Positions 8,865 through 16,658 of a DNA stretch of 64,000 bases are shown piece after piece. Location: the NCBI GenBank assembly GCA_003252395.1, contig QKEL01000008.1, forward strand, positions 496,001-560,000, written 5' to 3'. A program made the translations under genes and the position numbers. Origin of the DNA: Spirochaetales bacterium (GTDB taxonomy: Bacteria; Spirochaetota; Spirochaetia; Treponematales; Treponemataceae). Position 1 is the first letter of the stretch, and the number at the start of each line of letters is the position of its first letter. The notes beneath the pieces are model-generated. The model searched no databases. It saw only the letters and a list, made by a program, of their open reading frames with translations, and was not told the origin of the DNA.

Positions 8865-10353
8865 GTTCCTGCTCCGCGTACGCGCTGGGCGAGAGACCGG
8901 TACGTTTCCGGAAAGCCTTGGAGAAATAGTTCGGGTCTTGAAAACCGACGGCATGCGCAACCTCCTTGACGCTCAGGGCGCGCTCCCGCAGGAGGCGTTC
9001 CGCGGTTTCCACCCTGAGTTCGGTAATGTATTCCACGAAGGACACGGAAAGGTACTCGCCGAAGATACGGCTTAGGTACGCGGGGGAAACCCGGGCTTCC
9101 TCGGCCACGTCGGCGAGCTGAAGGGGCTCGTTAAAGCGGGCGGCGATGTAGGAAAGGGCCCGGGAAAGGGGCGCGGGGAGGTGGGCGGTGCGTTCCCGTT
9201 CCGCGCGCTCGGCGATGGAGCGGACGGCCGCGTCCGACCAGCGGGCGCAGTCTTCGGGGGTTTCCAGCTCGGCGGCCTCGGACGGGGGGTCAAGGAAGGG
9301 CATGGAGCCGTCTCCCTCCCCCGCCCGGTAGTAGCCAGTTTCGTCGTCCAGGAGCAGAACGAGGAGGGAAACGAGCCGGAGTTTCGCCTCCTGGAAGGAA
9401 AGGGAGGCGAAGAGGGCGTCGCGCCATTCGGAGAACCGCTCGAGATATTCCGGTGCGGGGGTAAAGCCGATTTTTTGCCGAAGCGCGGCTATCCCGAGCC
9501 GTTCGCGGACCAGGGCCTCGCTCCGGGCGCGGCTTTGCCTGAACCGGGAATAGGCCTGCGCGTAGGACCCGCTGAAGTCGGGGGCTAAGGCGCTGTCGCC
9601 CGCGCCGATCCACCGCATCGCCTCGCGGCCCGCCGCGGCGTCTATCTCGGCGGAGAGGTCCCGGACGAAGCGACCGCGGTCCGCGTCGCCCGAGACGAAA
9701 TACAGGCCCATTTTGAGGTTCGTGGCGAAGGCGAAGCGGTATTTCAACGAGAGCCTGCGGTTTACCTCGTCGAAGGGGCTATCCGTTCCGTGATCGACCG
9801 CGTCTACCGAGGCGAAGGCGACGAGGGCCCGGTCTGAATCGAGGCCCAGGGCGTCGCGCAATTCGCGCCAGCGGGTTTCCGTTATCGGGCGGGAGAGCTC
9901 GTCACGCAAGAAGGCCCGCTCGATAAGGGCTTGGGCCGTATCGGAACGGGGCCCTTCGGCGGAAACCGCGCGCCGTTCCCGGCCCAGGCGGTCGCGAATT
10001 TCGGAAAGGGTATCGACGAACATGCGCTTGGTGACGGGCTTCACGAGATAGGCCTGCACGCCGAGGGGGATGGCCCTGCGCGCGAGGTCGAAGCGCTCGT
10101 AGGCCGTGCACAGGGCGAACACCGTTTCGGGCACGGTTTCGTGCACCCGCGAAATGGTCTCGAGCCCGTCGATGCCGGGCATGTTTATGTCCATGAATAC
10201 CACGTCGGGCCTCAGCTCGTGGATGGCCTTCATGGCGTCGAAGCCGTTGCGCGCGACGCCGGCGAGGGAGAAACCCTCCACCCCCTCGGCGAGCATGTGG
10301 GAAAAGCTTTCGAGGACCGGTTCTTCGTCGTCGACGATCAGGACGGTATACAT
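8854..10353 (-). CDS. Response regulator, receiver plus AraC-type DNA-binding domain (YesN-like)
   Basis: This 499-residue protein has an N-terminal CheY-like receiver (residues 1-125; MYTVLIVDDEEPVLE, phosphorylation Asp in DVVFMDINMPGIDG at about 55, conserved Lys in YLVKPVTK). A long variable linker follows, and then a C-terminal pair of helix-turn-helix motifs of the AraC family (about 400-495, ending AHAVGFQDPNYFSKAFRKRT). It overlaps the histidine kinase gene by 16 bases and the XylF-like gene by 11, so the cognate kinase is clear. It probably activates sugar uptake and hydrolysis genes of this locus. Confidence 0.92.
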   Translation of the reverse strand: MYTVLIVDDEEPVLESFSHMLAEGVEGFSLAGVARNGFDAMKAIHELRPDVVFMDINMPGIDGLETISRVHETVPETVFALCTAYERFDLARRAIPLGVQAYLVKPVTKRMFVDTLSEIRDRLGRERRAVSAEGPRSDTAQALIERAFLRDELSRPITETRWRELRDALGLDSDRALVAFASVDAVDHGTDSPFDEVNRRLSLKYRFAFATNLKMGLYFVSGDADRGRFVRDLSAEIDAAAGREAMRWIGAGDSALAPDFSGSYAQAYSRFRQSRARSEALVRERLGIAALRQKIGFTPAPEYLERFSEWRDALFASLSFQEAKLRLVSLLVLLLDDETGYYRAGEGDGSMPFLDPPSEAAELETPEDCARWSDAAVRSIAERAERERTAHLPAPLSRALSYIAARFNEPLQLADVAEEARVSPAYLSRIFGEYLSVSFVEYITELRVETAERLLRERALSVKEVAHAVGFQDPNYFSKAFRKRTGLSPSAYAEQEHGE

Positions 10354-11933
10354 GGTTTTTTCTCCGTATCGAGGCGGACGGTGATAGTCGTGCCCCGGCC
10401 GAGGGCGGAATCGATGGTGACGACGTCGGGGTCGTCGGGCCAGAAAAAGCGGAGCCGCTGAATCACGTTTTCAAGGCCCATAACCTTCATGCCCCGCGTA
10501 TCGCCTGCGGGAACCTTCGAATCGGCTTCTCCCGCGGGGACGGCGGAAGGCGCTCCCTGGGCGGCGGAAGTAGGGGCGCCCAGGTGCGGGGAATCCCCGG
10601 TTCGCAAGAGCATTCGCCTCGTTTCCTCGTCCATGCCGGAGCCGTTGTCCGTCACCGAAAGCTCGAGGAACCGCCCCTTGGCCGCGACCCGGACGTCGAT
10701 GGCGTTTCGCTCGCCCTCCGCCCGCTCCACTTTCTTGAAGGCGTGCACCACGCAGTTTTCCACCATGGGCTGCAGCATGGATACGGGCACGGTATACCGG
10801 TCCAGGATATCCTCGGGGCAGTCGAGCGTGAGGCCCAGGTTTTTCGGGAACCGGACGCCCAGTAAATAGAAATAGGTTTCGAGGCCCTCTATCTCGTGCC
10901 GAAGGGGGACCATGCTTTCCTTGACGCGCACGTTGTGGCGCAATAGCCGCGAGAGTCGGTCCATATAATCGCCCGTCCGCTCGGCCCCTTCGATAATGGC
11001 GAGCTGAATGCCCGTATTCAGGGAATTGAAGAGGAAGTGGGGGTTCATCTGGGCCTGCATGGTATACAGTTCCATGCGGCGGAAGGTTTCTTCCATCTTC
11101 ATGTACCGCATGCGTTCGGCCAGATATTCCTGCTCCACGCCGCGCTGCCACTTCAATTCCTCTATATACGTGTGAATGTCGCGCTTCATGCGGTTGAAGG
11201 CGCGGATCACCTCGTCCATCTCGTCTATGGCGGAAAGGGGAACGTCCTCGCTTTCGAAATTCCCCGCGGAGATGCGGAGCGCCGAATTGGCCAGATCGGT
11301 CATGGGCCGGGCGATGGTATCTACCGAGGCGACGATGAGGGTCCCGGCGAAAAGGGATACGCAGATGATAAAGGCGAGGTTCCACGACTGAACGGAGCGG
11401 CTGATGGCGATAAACTGCCCGTAGGCCTCGCCCTGTTCGGCCAGCCGGGCGGACGAGATCGCCTCGATCCTTTCGCCGATATAGTCCAGGGCGCGGCGGG
11501 AGCGGTCGTAGAGGGCCGTATAGCCCGCCACGTCCAGCCCGCGCTTTTCGTCGATCACGCGGTCGGTCAGGTCAAGGTACGCGAGTACCAGCGAATGCAC
11601 CTCGTTTTCCTGCAGCTCCACCGGATCGGCGGGGATTCCCCAGGGGACGGCGGCGGCGGACCGGAGGTTTTGCGCGATAATGAGAAGCTCCGACAGGGCT
11701 TTTGAGGAGCGGGTCGCGAGGTATTCGAGCAGGGGCGTTTGGTATTCGGCCAGCGCGGATTGGAGCCCCCTGATTTCCAGTTGCCGGTCAATGCCGCGGT
11801 TCATGGAATCCTGGAGGCGGATCGTGGCGAAGAGGATATAGGCCGCGGACACGACCAGGATGGGCAAAACGCCCAGTACCCCCGCGAGGGTTCGCGCCCT
11901 GAAAGAGCGGAAACGGGACCGTCGTTCCGTCAT
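10338..11933 (-). CDS. Sensor histidine kinase of the YesM/LytS group
   Basis: The 531-residue kinase starts at the ATG overlapping the upstream stop (ATGA at 11930-11933); the longer open frame upstream is not coding. It has a first membrane helix (about 15-40), a mainly helical extracytoplasmic part (about 45-180), a second membrane helix (about 187-207), HAMP (about 208-260), and a His_kinase domain with the phospho-acceptor His299 in QAQMNPHFLFNSLN. The ATPase domain has N-box QPMVENCVVHAF and G-box DNGSGM. The neighbouring gene encodes a membrane-anchored sugar-binding protein. Signal input is therefore probably through that protein, as in XylFII-LytS systems. Confidence 0.92.
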   Translation of the reverse strand: MTERRSRFRSFRARTLAGVLGVLPILVVSAAYILFATIRLQDSMNRGIDRQLEIRGLQSALAEYQTPLLEYLATRSSKALSELLIIAQNLRSAAAVPWGIPADPVELQENEVHSLVLAYLDLTDRVIDEKRGLDVAGYTALYDRSRRALDYIGERIEAISSARLAEQGEAYGQFIAISRSVQSWNLAFIICVSLFAGTLIVASVDTIARPMTDLANSALRISAGNFESEDVPLSAIDEMDEVIRAFNRMKRDIHTYIEELKWQRGVEQEYLAERMRYMKMEETFRRMELYTMQAQMNPHFLFNSLNTGIQLAIIEGAERTGDYMDRLSRLLRHNVRVKESMVPLRHEIEGLETYFYLLGVRFPKNLGLTLDCPEDILDRYTVPVSMLQPMVENCVVHAFKKVERAEGERNAIDVRVAAKGRFLELSVTDNGSGMDEETRRMLLRTGDSPHLGAPTSAAQGAPSAVPAGEADSKVPAGDTRGMKVMGLENVIQRLRFFWPDDPDVVTIDSALGRGTTITVRLDTEKKPCIPS

Positions 11934-12931
11934 TTGCGGGTCCTCGCGACGCGGGAGCGCGCCAGGGTTTCCCGCTCGATCACGGAAATGCCCGTATCGA
12001 CGGAATTGGAGGTATAGCCCGTGGCGCAAAGCTCCACCAGGGAATTGATCGCCGTTTGGCCGATCACGGACGGGTCCACCACCACGGAGCCGGCCATGAT
12101 TCCCTTTCTCACGTAATCCTCGATCGCCTTCTGCGACCCGGCGCCGACGATGGAGATGCGGCCGACCAAATTGAGGTCGATCAGGGCCTGACAGCCCGCG
12201 ACGGTATCGTGCTCGTCGGTGAAGATCACGCCCGACAGATCGGGGGTCCCGTGCACGATTTCGTAGACGATATGCTCGGCGTCCTGGGGGTTCAATCCGG
12301 TTTTCCACGAGGCGATGGGCGTTTCGGCCGAGCCGCCGAGCCGGCTTGCCCTCCCCTCTCCCAGGGCCTGGTTCAGGCCCATCTCGAAAAGCTCGCGCTC
12401 GGCGAGGACCGAGGGAGCCTTGTCGCTGTAAATAACCGCCAGCGTTCCGGGCCTGCGAAGGGAACTTTCCACGAAGGAGCCCGCCCGTTTACCCCAGTCG
12501 TAATTGTTAACCCCGACGAAGGGGCGCGGCAGGTCGGAGGGAACGGAACGGTTTATCAATACCAGGGGCAATCCCGCGGCGGAGATCGATTCGAGCCCGA
12601 CGCGCTCCTCCACCTCGGAGCCGCCCGGGCACACGGCGATACCGTCGGCGCCGAGCAGGGACGCGAACTCGAGGGAAAGCGAATCGGGACCGAGATAATG
12701 GATGGAAAGGGCCGCGTCGTTTTCAGCCGCGGCCTGGAGGGCGCCCTCGGCGAGGGTCTCGAAAAAGGAGCCCCCGTCGCGGGGCACGAACAGGGCAAGA
12801 TGAAAGCGGGCCGAGCCCGGGGCAGTATCGCCCTGGGAGAGCAAACCGCGCAGCAGCATGAGCGAGGCGGAGAGGGAAATGACGGATAGGGCCCCCGTCA
12901 CGGCGAGGGCTATTCTTACGGGAAACTTCAC
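11930..12931 (-). CDS. Membrane-anchored periplasmic sugar-binding sensor protein
   Basis: This 333-residue protein has one N-terminal hydrophobic helix (about 5-30) without a lipobox, followed by a RbsB/LacI-type periplasmic binding fold (PF13407/PF13433-like). Recognisable parts are FHLALFVPRDGGSFFETLAEGA (fold strand 1), GADGIAVCPGG, LPLVLINRSVP, and GVIFTDEHDTVAGCQALIDLNLVGRISIVG. It is the first gene of a binding protein-kinase-regulator operon. This arrangement suggests it detects a sugar and signals to the kinase rather than feeding a transporter. The start is GTG at 12931. It has no Shine-Dalgarno and lies 7 bases after a TATACT -10 box, so the transcript may be leaderless. Confidence 0.8.
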   Translation of the reverse strand: MKFPVRIALAVTGALSVISLSASLMLLRGLLSQGDTAPGSARFHLALFVPRDGGSFFETLAEGALQAAAENDAALSIHYLGPDSLSLEFASLLGADGIAVCPGGSEVEERVGLESISAAGLPLVLINRSVPSDLPRPFVGVNNYDWGKRAGSFVESSLRRPGTLAVIYSDKAPSVLAERELFEMGLNQALGEGRASRLGGSAETPIASWKTGLNPQDAEHIVYEIVHGTPDLSGVIFTDEHDTVAGCQALIDLNLVGRISIVGAGSQKAIEDYVRKGIMAGSVVVDPSVIGQTAINSLVELCATGYTSNSVDTGISVIERETLARSRVARTRK

Positions 12932-12938
12932 GCGGAAC

Positions 12939-12967
12939 AGTATAGGGGCCTTTTACGCAGGTGGCAA
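12939..12967 (-). promoter_or_regulatory. Promoter of the sugar-sensing operon (leaderless geometry)
   Basis: On the minus strand TTGCCA (12962-12967), a 17-base spacer and TATACT (12939-12944) precede the GTG at 12931 by 7 bases. Spacing and sequence fit a housekeeping sigma factor. The predicted transcription start falls on or next to the start codon. Confidence 0.65.
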
Positions 12968-13007
12968 GGTCGCCCGCCCGTTTTGGGCGCGAGGCGGGCG
13001 CGCGGGA

Positions 13008-14285
13008 CTATTCCAGGGTGCGCGTAAAAATATCGCTTTCTTCCAGCAATTTCTCGATGGTGTCGAACCCGAGCTTCCCGAGGAGTTCCACCACGTACGG
13101 GTTATCGATGGGAGTCGGATGCACCGATTCGTCGCCGTACCGCGCCACGTTGCGCCGGCCGTCCTCCTTGGGTATGATCGCCCGCGGCCCTCCCACGCAG
13201 CCGCCCACGCAGCCCATGCCCTCGTAAAAGTTCGCCCCGCCCTTGCCGGAGACGATATCGGCGACCATGGCCTTGCACTGGGGAACGCCGCTGGCCGCGC
13301 GGGTCGTGACCGGAATGGCGCGCCCGGGGCGGACCCGTTCCACCGTCCCGGCCACCGCCTCGCTCACCCCGCCCGCGTAGGCGTAGATGCGCCCCGCGCG
13401 GGAAGCGTGCTCGCGGTCGTCTTCCTCGAAAGACGCGGGATCGAGCTCGAGGATCGCGAAGGCGTCCTTCATCTCCTGGAAGGTCAAAACGTAATCGATC
13501 GCGTCGGCGACGTCCTTTTCCCGGGCCTCGGATTTCTTCGCCAGGCAGGGGCCGATGAAGACGGTTACCGCGTCGGGATAGAGGGTCTTCACCATGCGGC
13601 CCGCGGCGATCATGGGCGACACGGCGGGGGGAACGTGGGGAACAAGGCCATGATAGAGTTTCCGGATCATGGCGATCCACATGGGGCAACAGCAGCTGGT
13701 GAGCTGGTAGTCCGTGGCCGTCTTGACGTGCGCGTCGAACTCCAGGGCTTCTTTCAGGGTAAGCATGTCGGCGAGCAGGGCCACCTCGATCATTCCCGTA
13801 AAACCCGCCGCCTTCAGCGCCGCGCGCAGGCGGCCGGGGCTGACGGCCTCGCCGAATTGGCCGAGAAAGGCCGGGGCAACGAGGGCAAAGGCGGGCTTTC
13901 CGCCCCAACGCACCGCGCGGAGGGCGGGTATCACGTCTTTGCTCGCGGCGAGCCGGTGGGCGCGGCAGGCCGCCACGCAGAGCTCGCAGCCCACGCAGGC
14001 GGCCTCGTCTATTTTCAGCTCCCCGGTCTCGTCGGGGTGAATGGCGTGAAACTCGCAGACCTTTTTGCAGTCGGGTTCCGCTTCCCCGCAATCGCAGGGG
14101 CCGGTCGAAACCACCACCGGGTGACGCTCCGGGTGGAGGAGGCAATCCATCTGGTCCGATTTGAGCGCTTCCAAACGCTCGAGATAGGATTCGTCGCGAT
14201 CCTTCAGGGCATGCACGAGCACTTCAAAATACAGTTCGTCGAATGATTTCACGGGGATGGGCCTCCGATTCGGAATGGGGTGCAT
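13008..14285 (-). CDS. [FeFe]-hydrogenase-like protein with two N-terminal 4Fe-4S clusters
   Basis: The 425-residue protein has an N-terminal ferredoxin-like part: C64, C66, C73, C77 and then C97-x2-C100-x2-C103-x3-C107. The H-cluster domain of [FeFe] hydrogenases follows: L1 TSCCCPMW (196-203), L2 FIGPCLAKKSE (C247) and L3 EGMGCVGGCVGGP (C359, C363). All four H-cluster cysteine positions are present, but L1 has an extra Cys in place of the usual C-C-P. The motifs GPCxAKK and GCVGGCVGGP resemble the group C/D (putatively sensory) hydrogenases rather than the prototypical H2-producing HydA. I start at 14285 because the longer frame would include the promoter. Maturases HydEFG are not in the window. 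Confidence 0.8.
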   Translation of the reverse strand: MHPIPNRRPIPVKSFDELYFEVLVHALKDRDESYLERLEALKSDQMDCLLHPERHPVVVSTGPCDCGEAEPDCKKVCEFHAIHPDETGELKIDEAACVGCELCVAACRAHRLAASKDVIPALRAVRWGGKPAFALVAPAFLGQFGEAVSPGRLRAALKAAGFTGMIEVALLADMLTLKEALEFDAHVKTATDYQLTSCCCPMWIAMIRKLYHGLVPHVPPAVSPMIAAGRMVKTLYPDAVTVFIGPCLAKKSEAREKDVADAIDYVLTFQEMKDAFAILELDPASFEEDDREHASRAGRIYAYAGGVSEAVAGTVERVRPGRAIPVTTRAASGVPQCKAMVADIVSGKGGANFYEGMGCVGGCVGGPRAIIPKEDGRRNVARYGDESVHPTPIDNPYVVELLGKLGFDTIEKLLEESDIFTRTLE

Positions 14286-14295
14286 TCGCGTTACC

Positions 14296-14324
14296 ATTAT
14301 AGAGGGCCCCCACCGATTTCGCAA
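14296..14324 (-). promoter_or_regulatory. Promoter of the hydrogenase-like gene
   Basis: On the minus strand TTGCGA (14319-14324), 17 bases, and a consensus TATAAT (14296-14301) lie 10 bases before the ATG at 14285. No Shine-Dalgarno fits between. The expected transcription start leaves at most about 3-4 bases of leader. Confidence 0.68.
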
Positions 14325-14438
14325 GCCCGAGTAAACGGGCGGGAGATACGCGACGAACCGACCGAATCGCGAGCCGGTTCCGGGGCGACGGTTTTCCCGC
14401 CGGCGAAAAAGCGATACACTCTCCCGAAAGGAGTCCCC

Positions 14439-14921
14439 ATGTTCCCCATCGACGAATATAAGAAAAACCTCAGGGCCTTTCGGGCCCTCATGCTCCGGCA
14501 CCGAACCCTGGCCCACGAGCGGCTCGAAGGGGACCGGTGGACCCTGGCGGAGATGGTCGGCCACCTCGTCGATTCGGCGGCGAATAACCACCAACGCTTC
14601 GTGCGCCTCCAGCTTGAGCGGGAACTCGAGTTTCCCGCCTACGACGGCGACGCGTGGCTCCGGGCGTCAAAGGCCGACTCGTGCGACTACCGGCTCCTCG
14701 TAAGGCTTTGGACCGAGTATAACGGGTATCTTCTCCATATCGCGGAACGGATGGACGAGGGGTGCCTCGGCTGGACCTGGAAGACGGCCGAAGGCGAGCT
14801 GACCCTCGACTTTCTGGTACGCGACTATTACCGGCACCTGGAATGGCACCGCGAGCTGTTCGAGCGGCGCGTCGGGGAAATCAGGGCGCGCCGAAAGAAC
14901 GGGAGCACGTTTCCGGGCTAG
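14439..14921 (+). CDS. DinB-like four-helix metalloprotein
   Basis: This 160-residue protein belongs to the DinB superfamily (PF12867-like). Potential metal ligands are the His of MVGHLVDSAANNHQRF (about residue 42) and the two of YYRHLEWHRELF (about 136 and 140), the usual three-histidine arrangement. The start at 14439 is set by the Shine-Dalgarno AAGGAG 5 bases upstream; the open frame reaching further upstream is not used. Members are thiol-dependent transferases or of unknown function; no substrate can be assigned. It is a single-gene unit with a weak promoter (TACACT near 14414) and faces away from the hydrogenase-like gene. Confidence 0.78.
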   Translation: MFPIDEYKKNLRAFRALMLRHRTLAHERLEGDRWTLAEMVGHLVDSAANNHQRFVRLQLERELEFPAYDGDAWLRASKADSCDYRLLVRLWTEYNGYLLHIAERMDEGCLGWTWKTAEGELTLDFLVRDYYRHLEWHRELFERRVGEIRARRKNGSTFPG

Positions 14922-14955
14922 GCGGGTCGCAGGAACGGCGGCGTCGGCATTTCGC

Positions 14956-14984
14956 TTGCCACCGCGGCGCTTGGGCGTTATGAT
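14956..14984 (+). promoter_or_regulatory. Promoter of the bacteriohemerythrin gene (leaderless geometry)
   Basis: TTGCCA (14956-14961), a 17-base spacer and TATGAT (14979-14984) are followed after 5 bases by the ATG at 14990. There is no Shine-Dalgarno, so translation probably starts at the very 5' end of the mRNA. Confidence 0.66.
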
Positions 14985-14989
14985 AAGCC

Positions 14990-15409
14990 ATGGTAAACAT
15001 TCTTTCCTGGAGCGATTCCCTCGCCACGGGCTTTATGGAAGTGGATCTTCAGCACAAGAAGCTCATCTCGATCATCGATTCGGTATTTCAGACCATCAAG
15101 GAATACGACCCCGAGTATGCCCTGAAGATGGCGAAGATACTCAAGCAGCTCACCGACTATACGGAATACCACTTTTCCGAGGAAGAAAGCCTGATGAAGC
15201 GGCACGGCTTCCCGGGCTTCGAGGGCCACAAGAAACAGCATGACGACTTCGTGGCCAAGGTGGGCAAGGAAATCCATTTGCTCGCCCAAGCCTCGCCCGA
15301 CGACGGCTACCTTTTTTATCGCTTCCTCGGAACCTGGCTCCTCGAGCACATCGCCAAGTCCGATCACGCCTGGGCCGAATGGCTGCGCGACCGGGGCGTT
15401 CGGGACTAA
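14990..15409 (+). CDS. Bacteriohemerythrin (O2-binding di-iron protein)
   Basis: The 139-residue single-domain hemerythrin has the complete di-iron ligand set in context: W-S-D...DLQHKKL (His about 22), EYHFSEEE (His about 59, Glu about 63), GHKKQHDDF (two His about 78 and 82) and LEHIAKSDHAW (His about 119, Asp about 123/His 124). In anaerobes such proteins bind or deliver oxygen and help in aerotaxis or O2 protection. The gene stands next to the hydrogenase-like gene and ends 6 bases from the convergent alcohol dehydrogenase. The start is supported by the promoter only 5 bases upstream. Confidence 0.93.
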   Translation: MVNILSWSDSLATGFMEVDLQHKKLISIIDSVFQTIKEYDPEYALKMAKILKQLTDYTEYHFSEEESLMKRHGFPGFEGHKKQHDDFVAKVGKEIHLLAQASPDDGYLFYRFLGTWLLEHIAKSDHAWAEWLRDRGVRD

Positions 15410-15415
15410 GGCTCC

Positions 15416-16594
15416 TTACCGGGGCGCAAGGGCGTACTGCAGGATAATCCGTACCTCTTGCGCGTCCAGCTCCACGAATTTTCCCAAAAATCCGTTTCCC
15501 TTCATCACCGCGCGGGCGGCCATCTCGTCCAGCCGGTCAAGCGGTATGCCGAGCTCGGTCAGCCGCACGGGAAGCCCCGAAGCGGAGAAGAAGGCCTCCA
15601 GGCGGCGGATTCCCTCCAGGGCAACGCGTTCCGGGTCGAGCCAATCGCGCTCCACGCCCCAAACCTCGGTGGCGAATCGGGCGAACCGGCTCACGTCGTG
15701 CTTCCACGCGAATTTCATCCAGGCGGGGAAGACCACGGCGAGCCCCGCCCCGTGCGCCACGTCATAAAGCGCGCTCAGTTCGTGCTCGATCCCGTGCGAG
15801 GCCCAGTCCCCTTCCCTACCGGTTCCCAAAAGGTCGTTATGGGCGATGGAGCCCGCCCACATGATCTCGGCGCGCGCGTCGTAGTCGTCGGGCGCGGCGA
15901 GAACCCGCGGCAGGTTGTCTATCACCGTGCGGAGCGCGGCCTCGCACAGGCGATCGGTGAGCGCGACGTTCCGCGCGTTGGTGAAATAGCGCTCCATGAT
16001 ATGGGCCATAATGTCCGCGGCGCCGGCGGCGGTTTGATAGGCGGGAAGGGTGAAGGTCAGTTCCGGGTTCATGAAGGCGAACCGGGGCCGGAGCAGTTCG
16101 GAGGAACAGCCCCGTTTCGTCTGCGTTTCGTCGTCGGAAAGTACCGAGCTCGTGCTGGACTCGCTTCCCGCGGCGGGGATGGTCAGCACCACGCCAACGC
16201 CCAGGGCTTGCTCCGGCTTTGCCGTATAATCGTAAAAGTCCCAGGGATCGCCCGGGTAGCCGACTCCCAGGGCGATTGCCTTCGCCGAATCGATCGCGCT
16301 CCCGCCGCCTACGGCAAGGATGAAATCCAGGCCGTTTTCCCGGCAAAGGGATACGCCCTCGCGGACCAGCGAGATGCGGGGGTTGGGCCGAACGCCCCCC
16401 AGCTCTACCCATTCCACGCCGGCTTTCCGCAGGGAATCGCGGACCCGGGGGAGCAATCCGGAGCGTTCGGCGCTTCCGCCGCCGAAATGAAGCAGTACCC
16501 GTTTTGAGTGCAGGGCCGTTTCCTCGCCCACGCCGGTTTCCACGCCGCGGCCGAAGACGATCTTCGTGGGGCTCGAAAAGGTGAAATTGTTCAT
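15416..16594 (-). CDS. Iron-containing alcohol dehydrogenase (butanol dehydrogenase-like)
   Basis: This 392-residue protein belongs to group III iron-activated alcohol dehydrogenases. The N-terminal dinucleotide domain has the GGGS motif in FILAVGGGSAIDSAKAIALG (about 95-114), and the opening FSSPTKIVFGRGVE is typical of BdhA/YqdH. Metal-binding residues sit in DIMAHIMERYF (about 193-203), HGIEHELSALYDVAHGAGLA (about 262-281) and the following region. It probably reduces aldehydes (C2-C4 or glycolaldehyde-type) with NAD(P)H during sugar fermentation. It is followed upstream on the same strand by a GH3 gene 64 bases away, and a small inverted repeat lies in that gap. Confidence 0.9.
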   Translation of the reverse strand: MNNFTFSSPTKIVFGRGVETGVGEETALHSKRVLLHFGGGSAERSGLLPRVRDSLRKAGVEWVELGGVRPNPRISLVREGVSLCRENGLDFILAVGGGSAIDSAKAIALGVGYPGDPWDFYDYTAKPEQALGVGVVLTIPAAGSESSTSSVLSDDETQTKRGCSSELLRPRFAFMNPELTFTLPAYQTAAGAADIMAHIMERYFTNARNVALTDRLCEAALRTVIDNLPRVLAAPDDYDARAEIMWAGSIAHNDLLGTGREGDWASHGIEHELSALYDVAHGAGLAVVFPAWMKFAWKHDVSRFARFATEVWGVERDWLDPERVALEGIRRLEAFFSASGLPVRLTELGIPLDRLDEMAARAVMKGNGFLGKFVELDAQEVRIILQYALAPR

Positions 16595-16624
16595 GGCGGT
16601 ACCTCTCTTGGGAAAGAGTATGGT

Positions 16625-16638
16625 ATAAATCCATTTAT
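16625..16638. promoter_or_regulatory. Small AT-rich inverted repeat before the alcohol dehydrogenase gene
   Basis: ATAAAT-CC-ATTTAT is a perfect inverted repeat within the 64-base gap. A possible minus-strand promoter (TTGTAA, 17 bases, CATACT) overlaps it. The site could be an operator, but there is no second copy to support this. Confidence 0.3.
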
Positions 16639-16658
16639 TTTACAATGGAAACAATTAC

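Noticed and set aside
10338..12308. Extended 656-codon version of the histidine kinase
   Set aside because: The first about 125 codons are the complement frame of the sensor-protein gene; the ATG at 11933 with ATGA overlap is the natural start.
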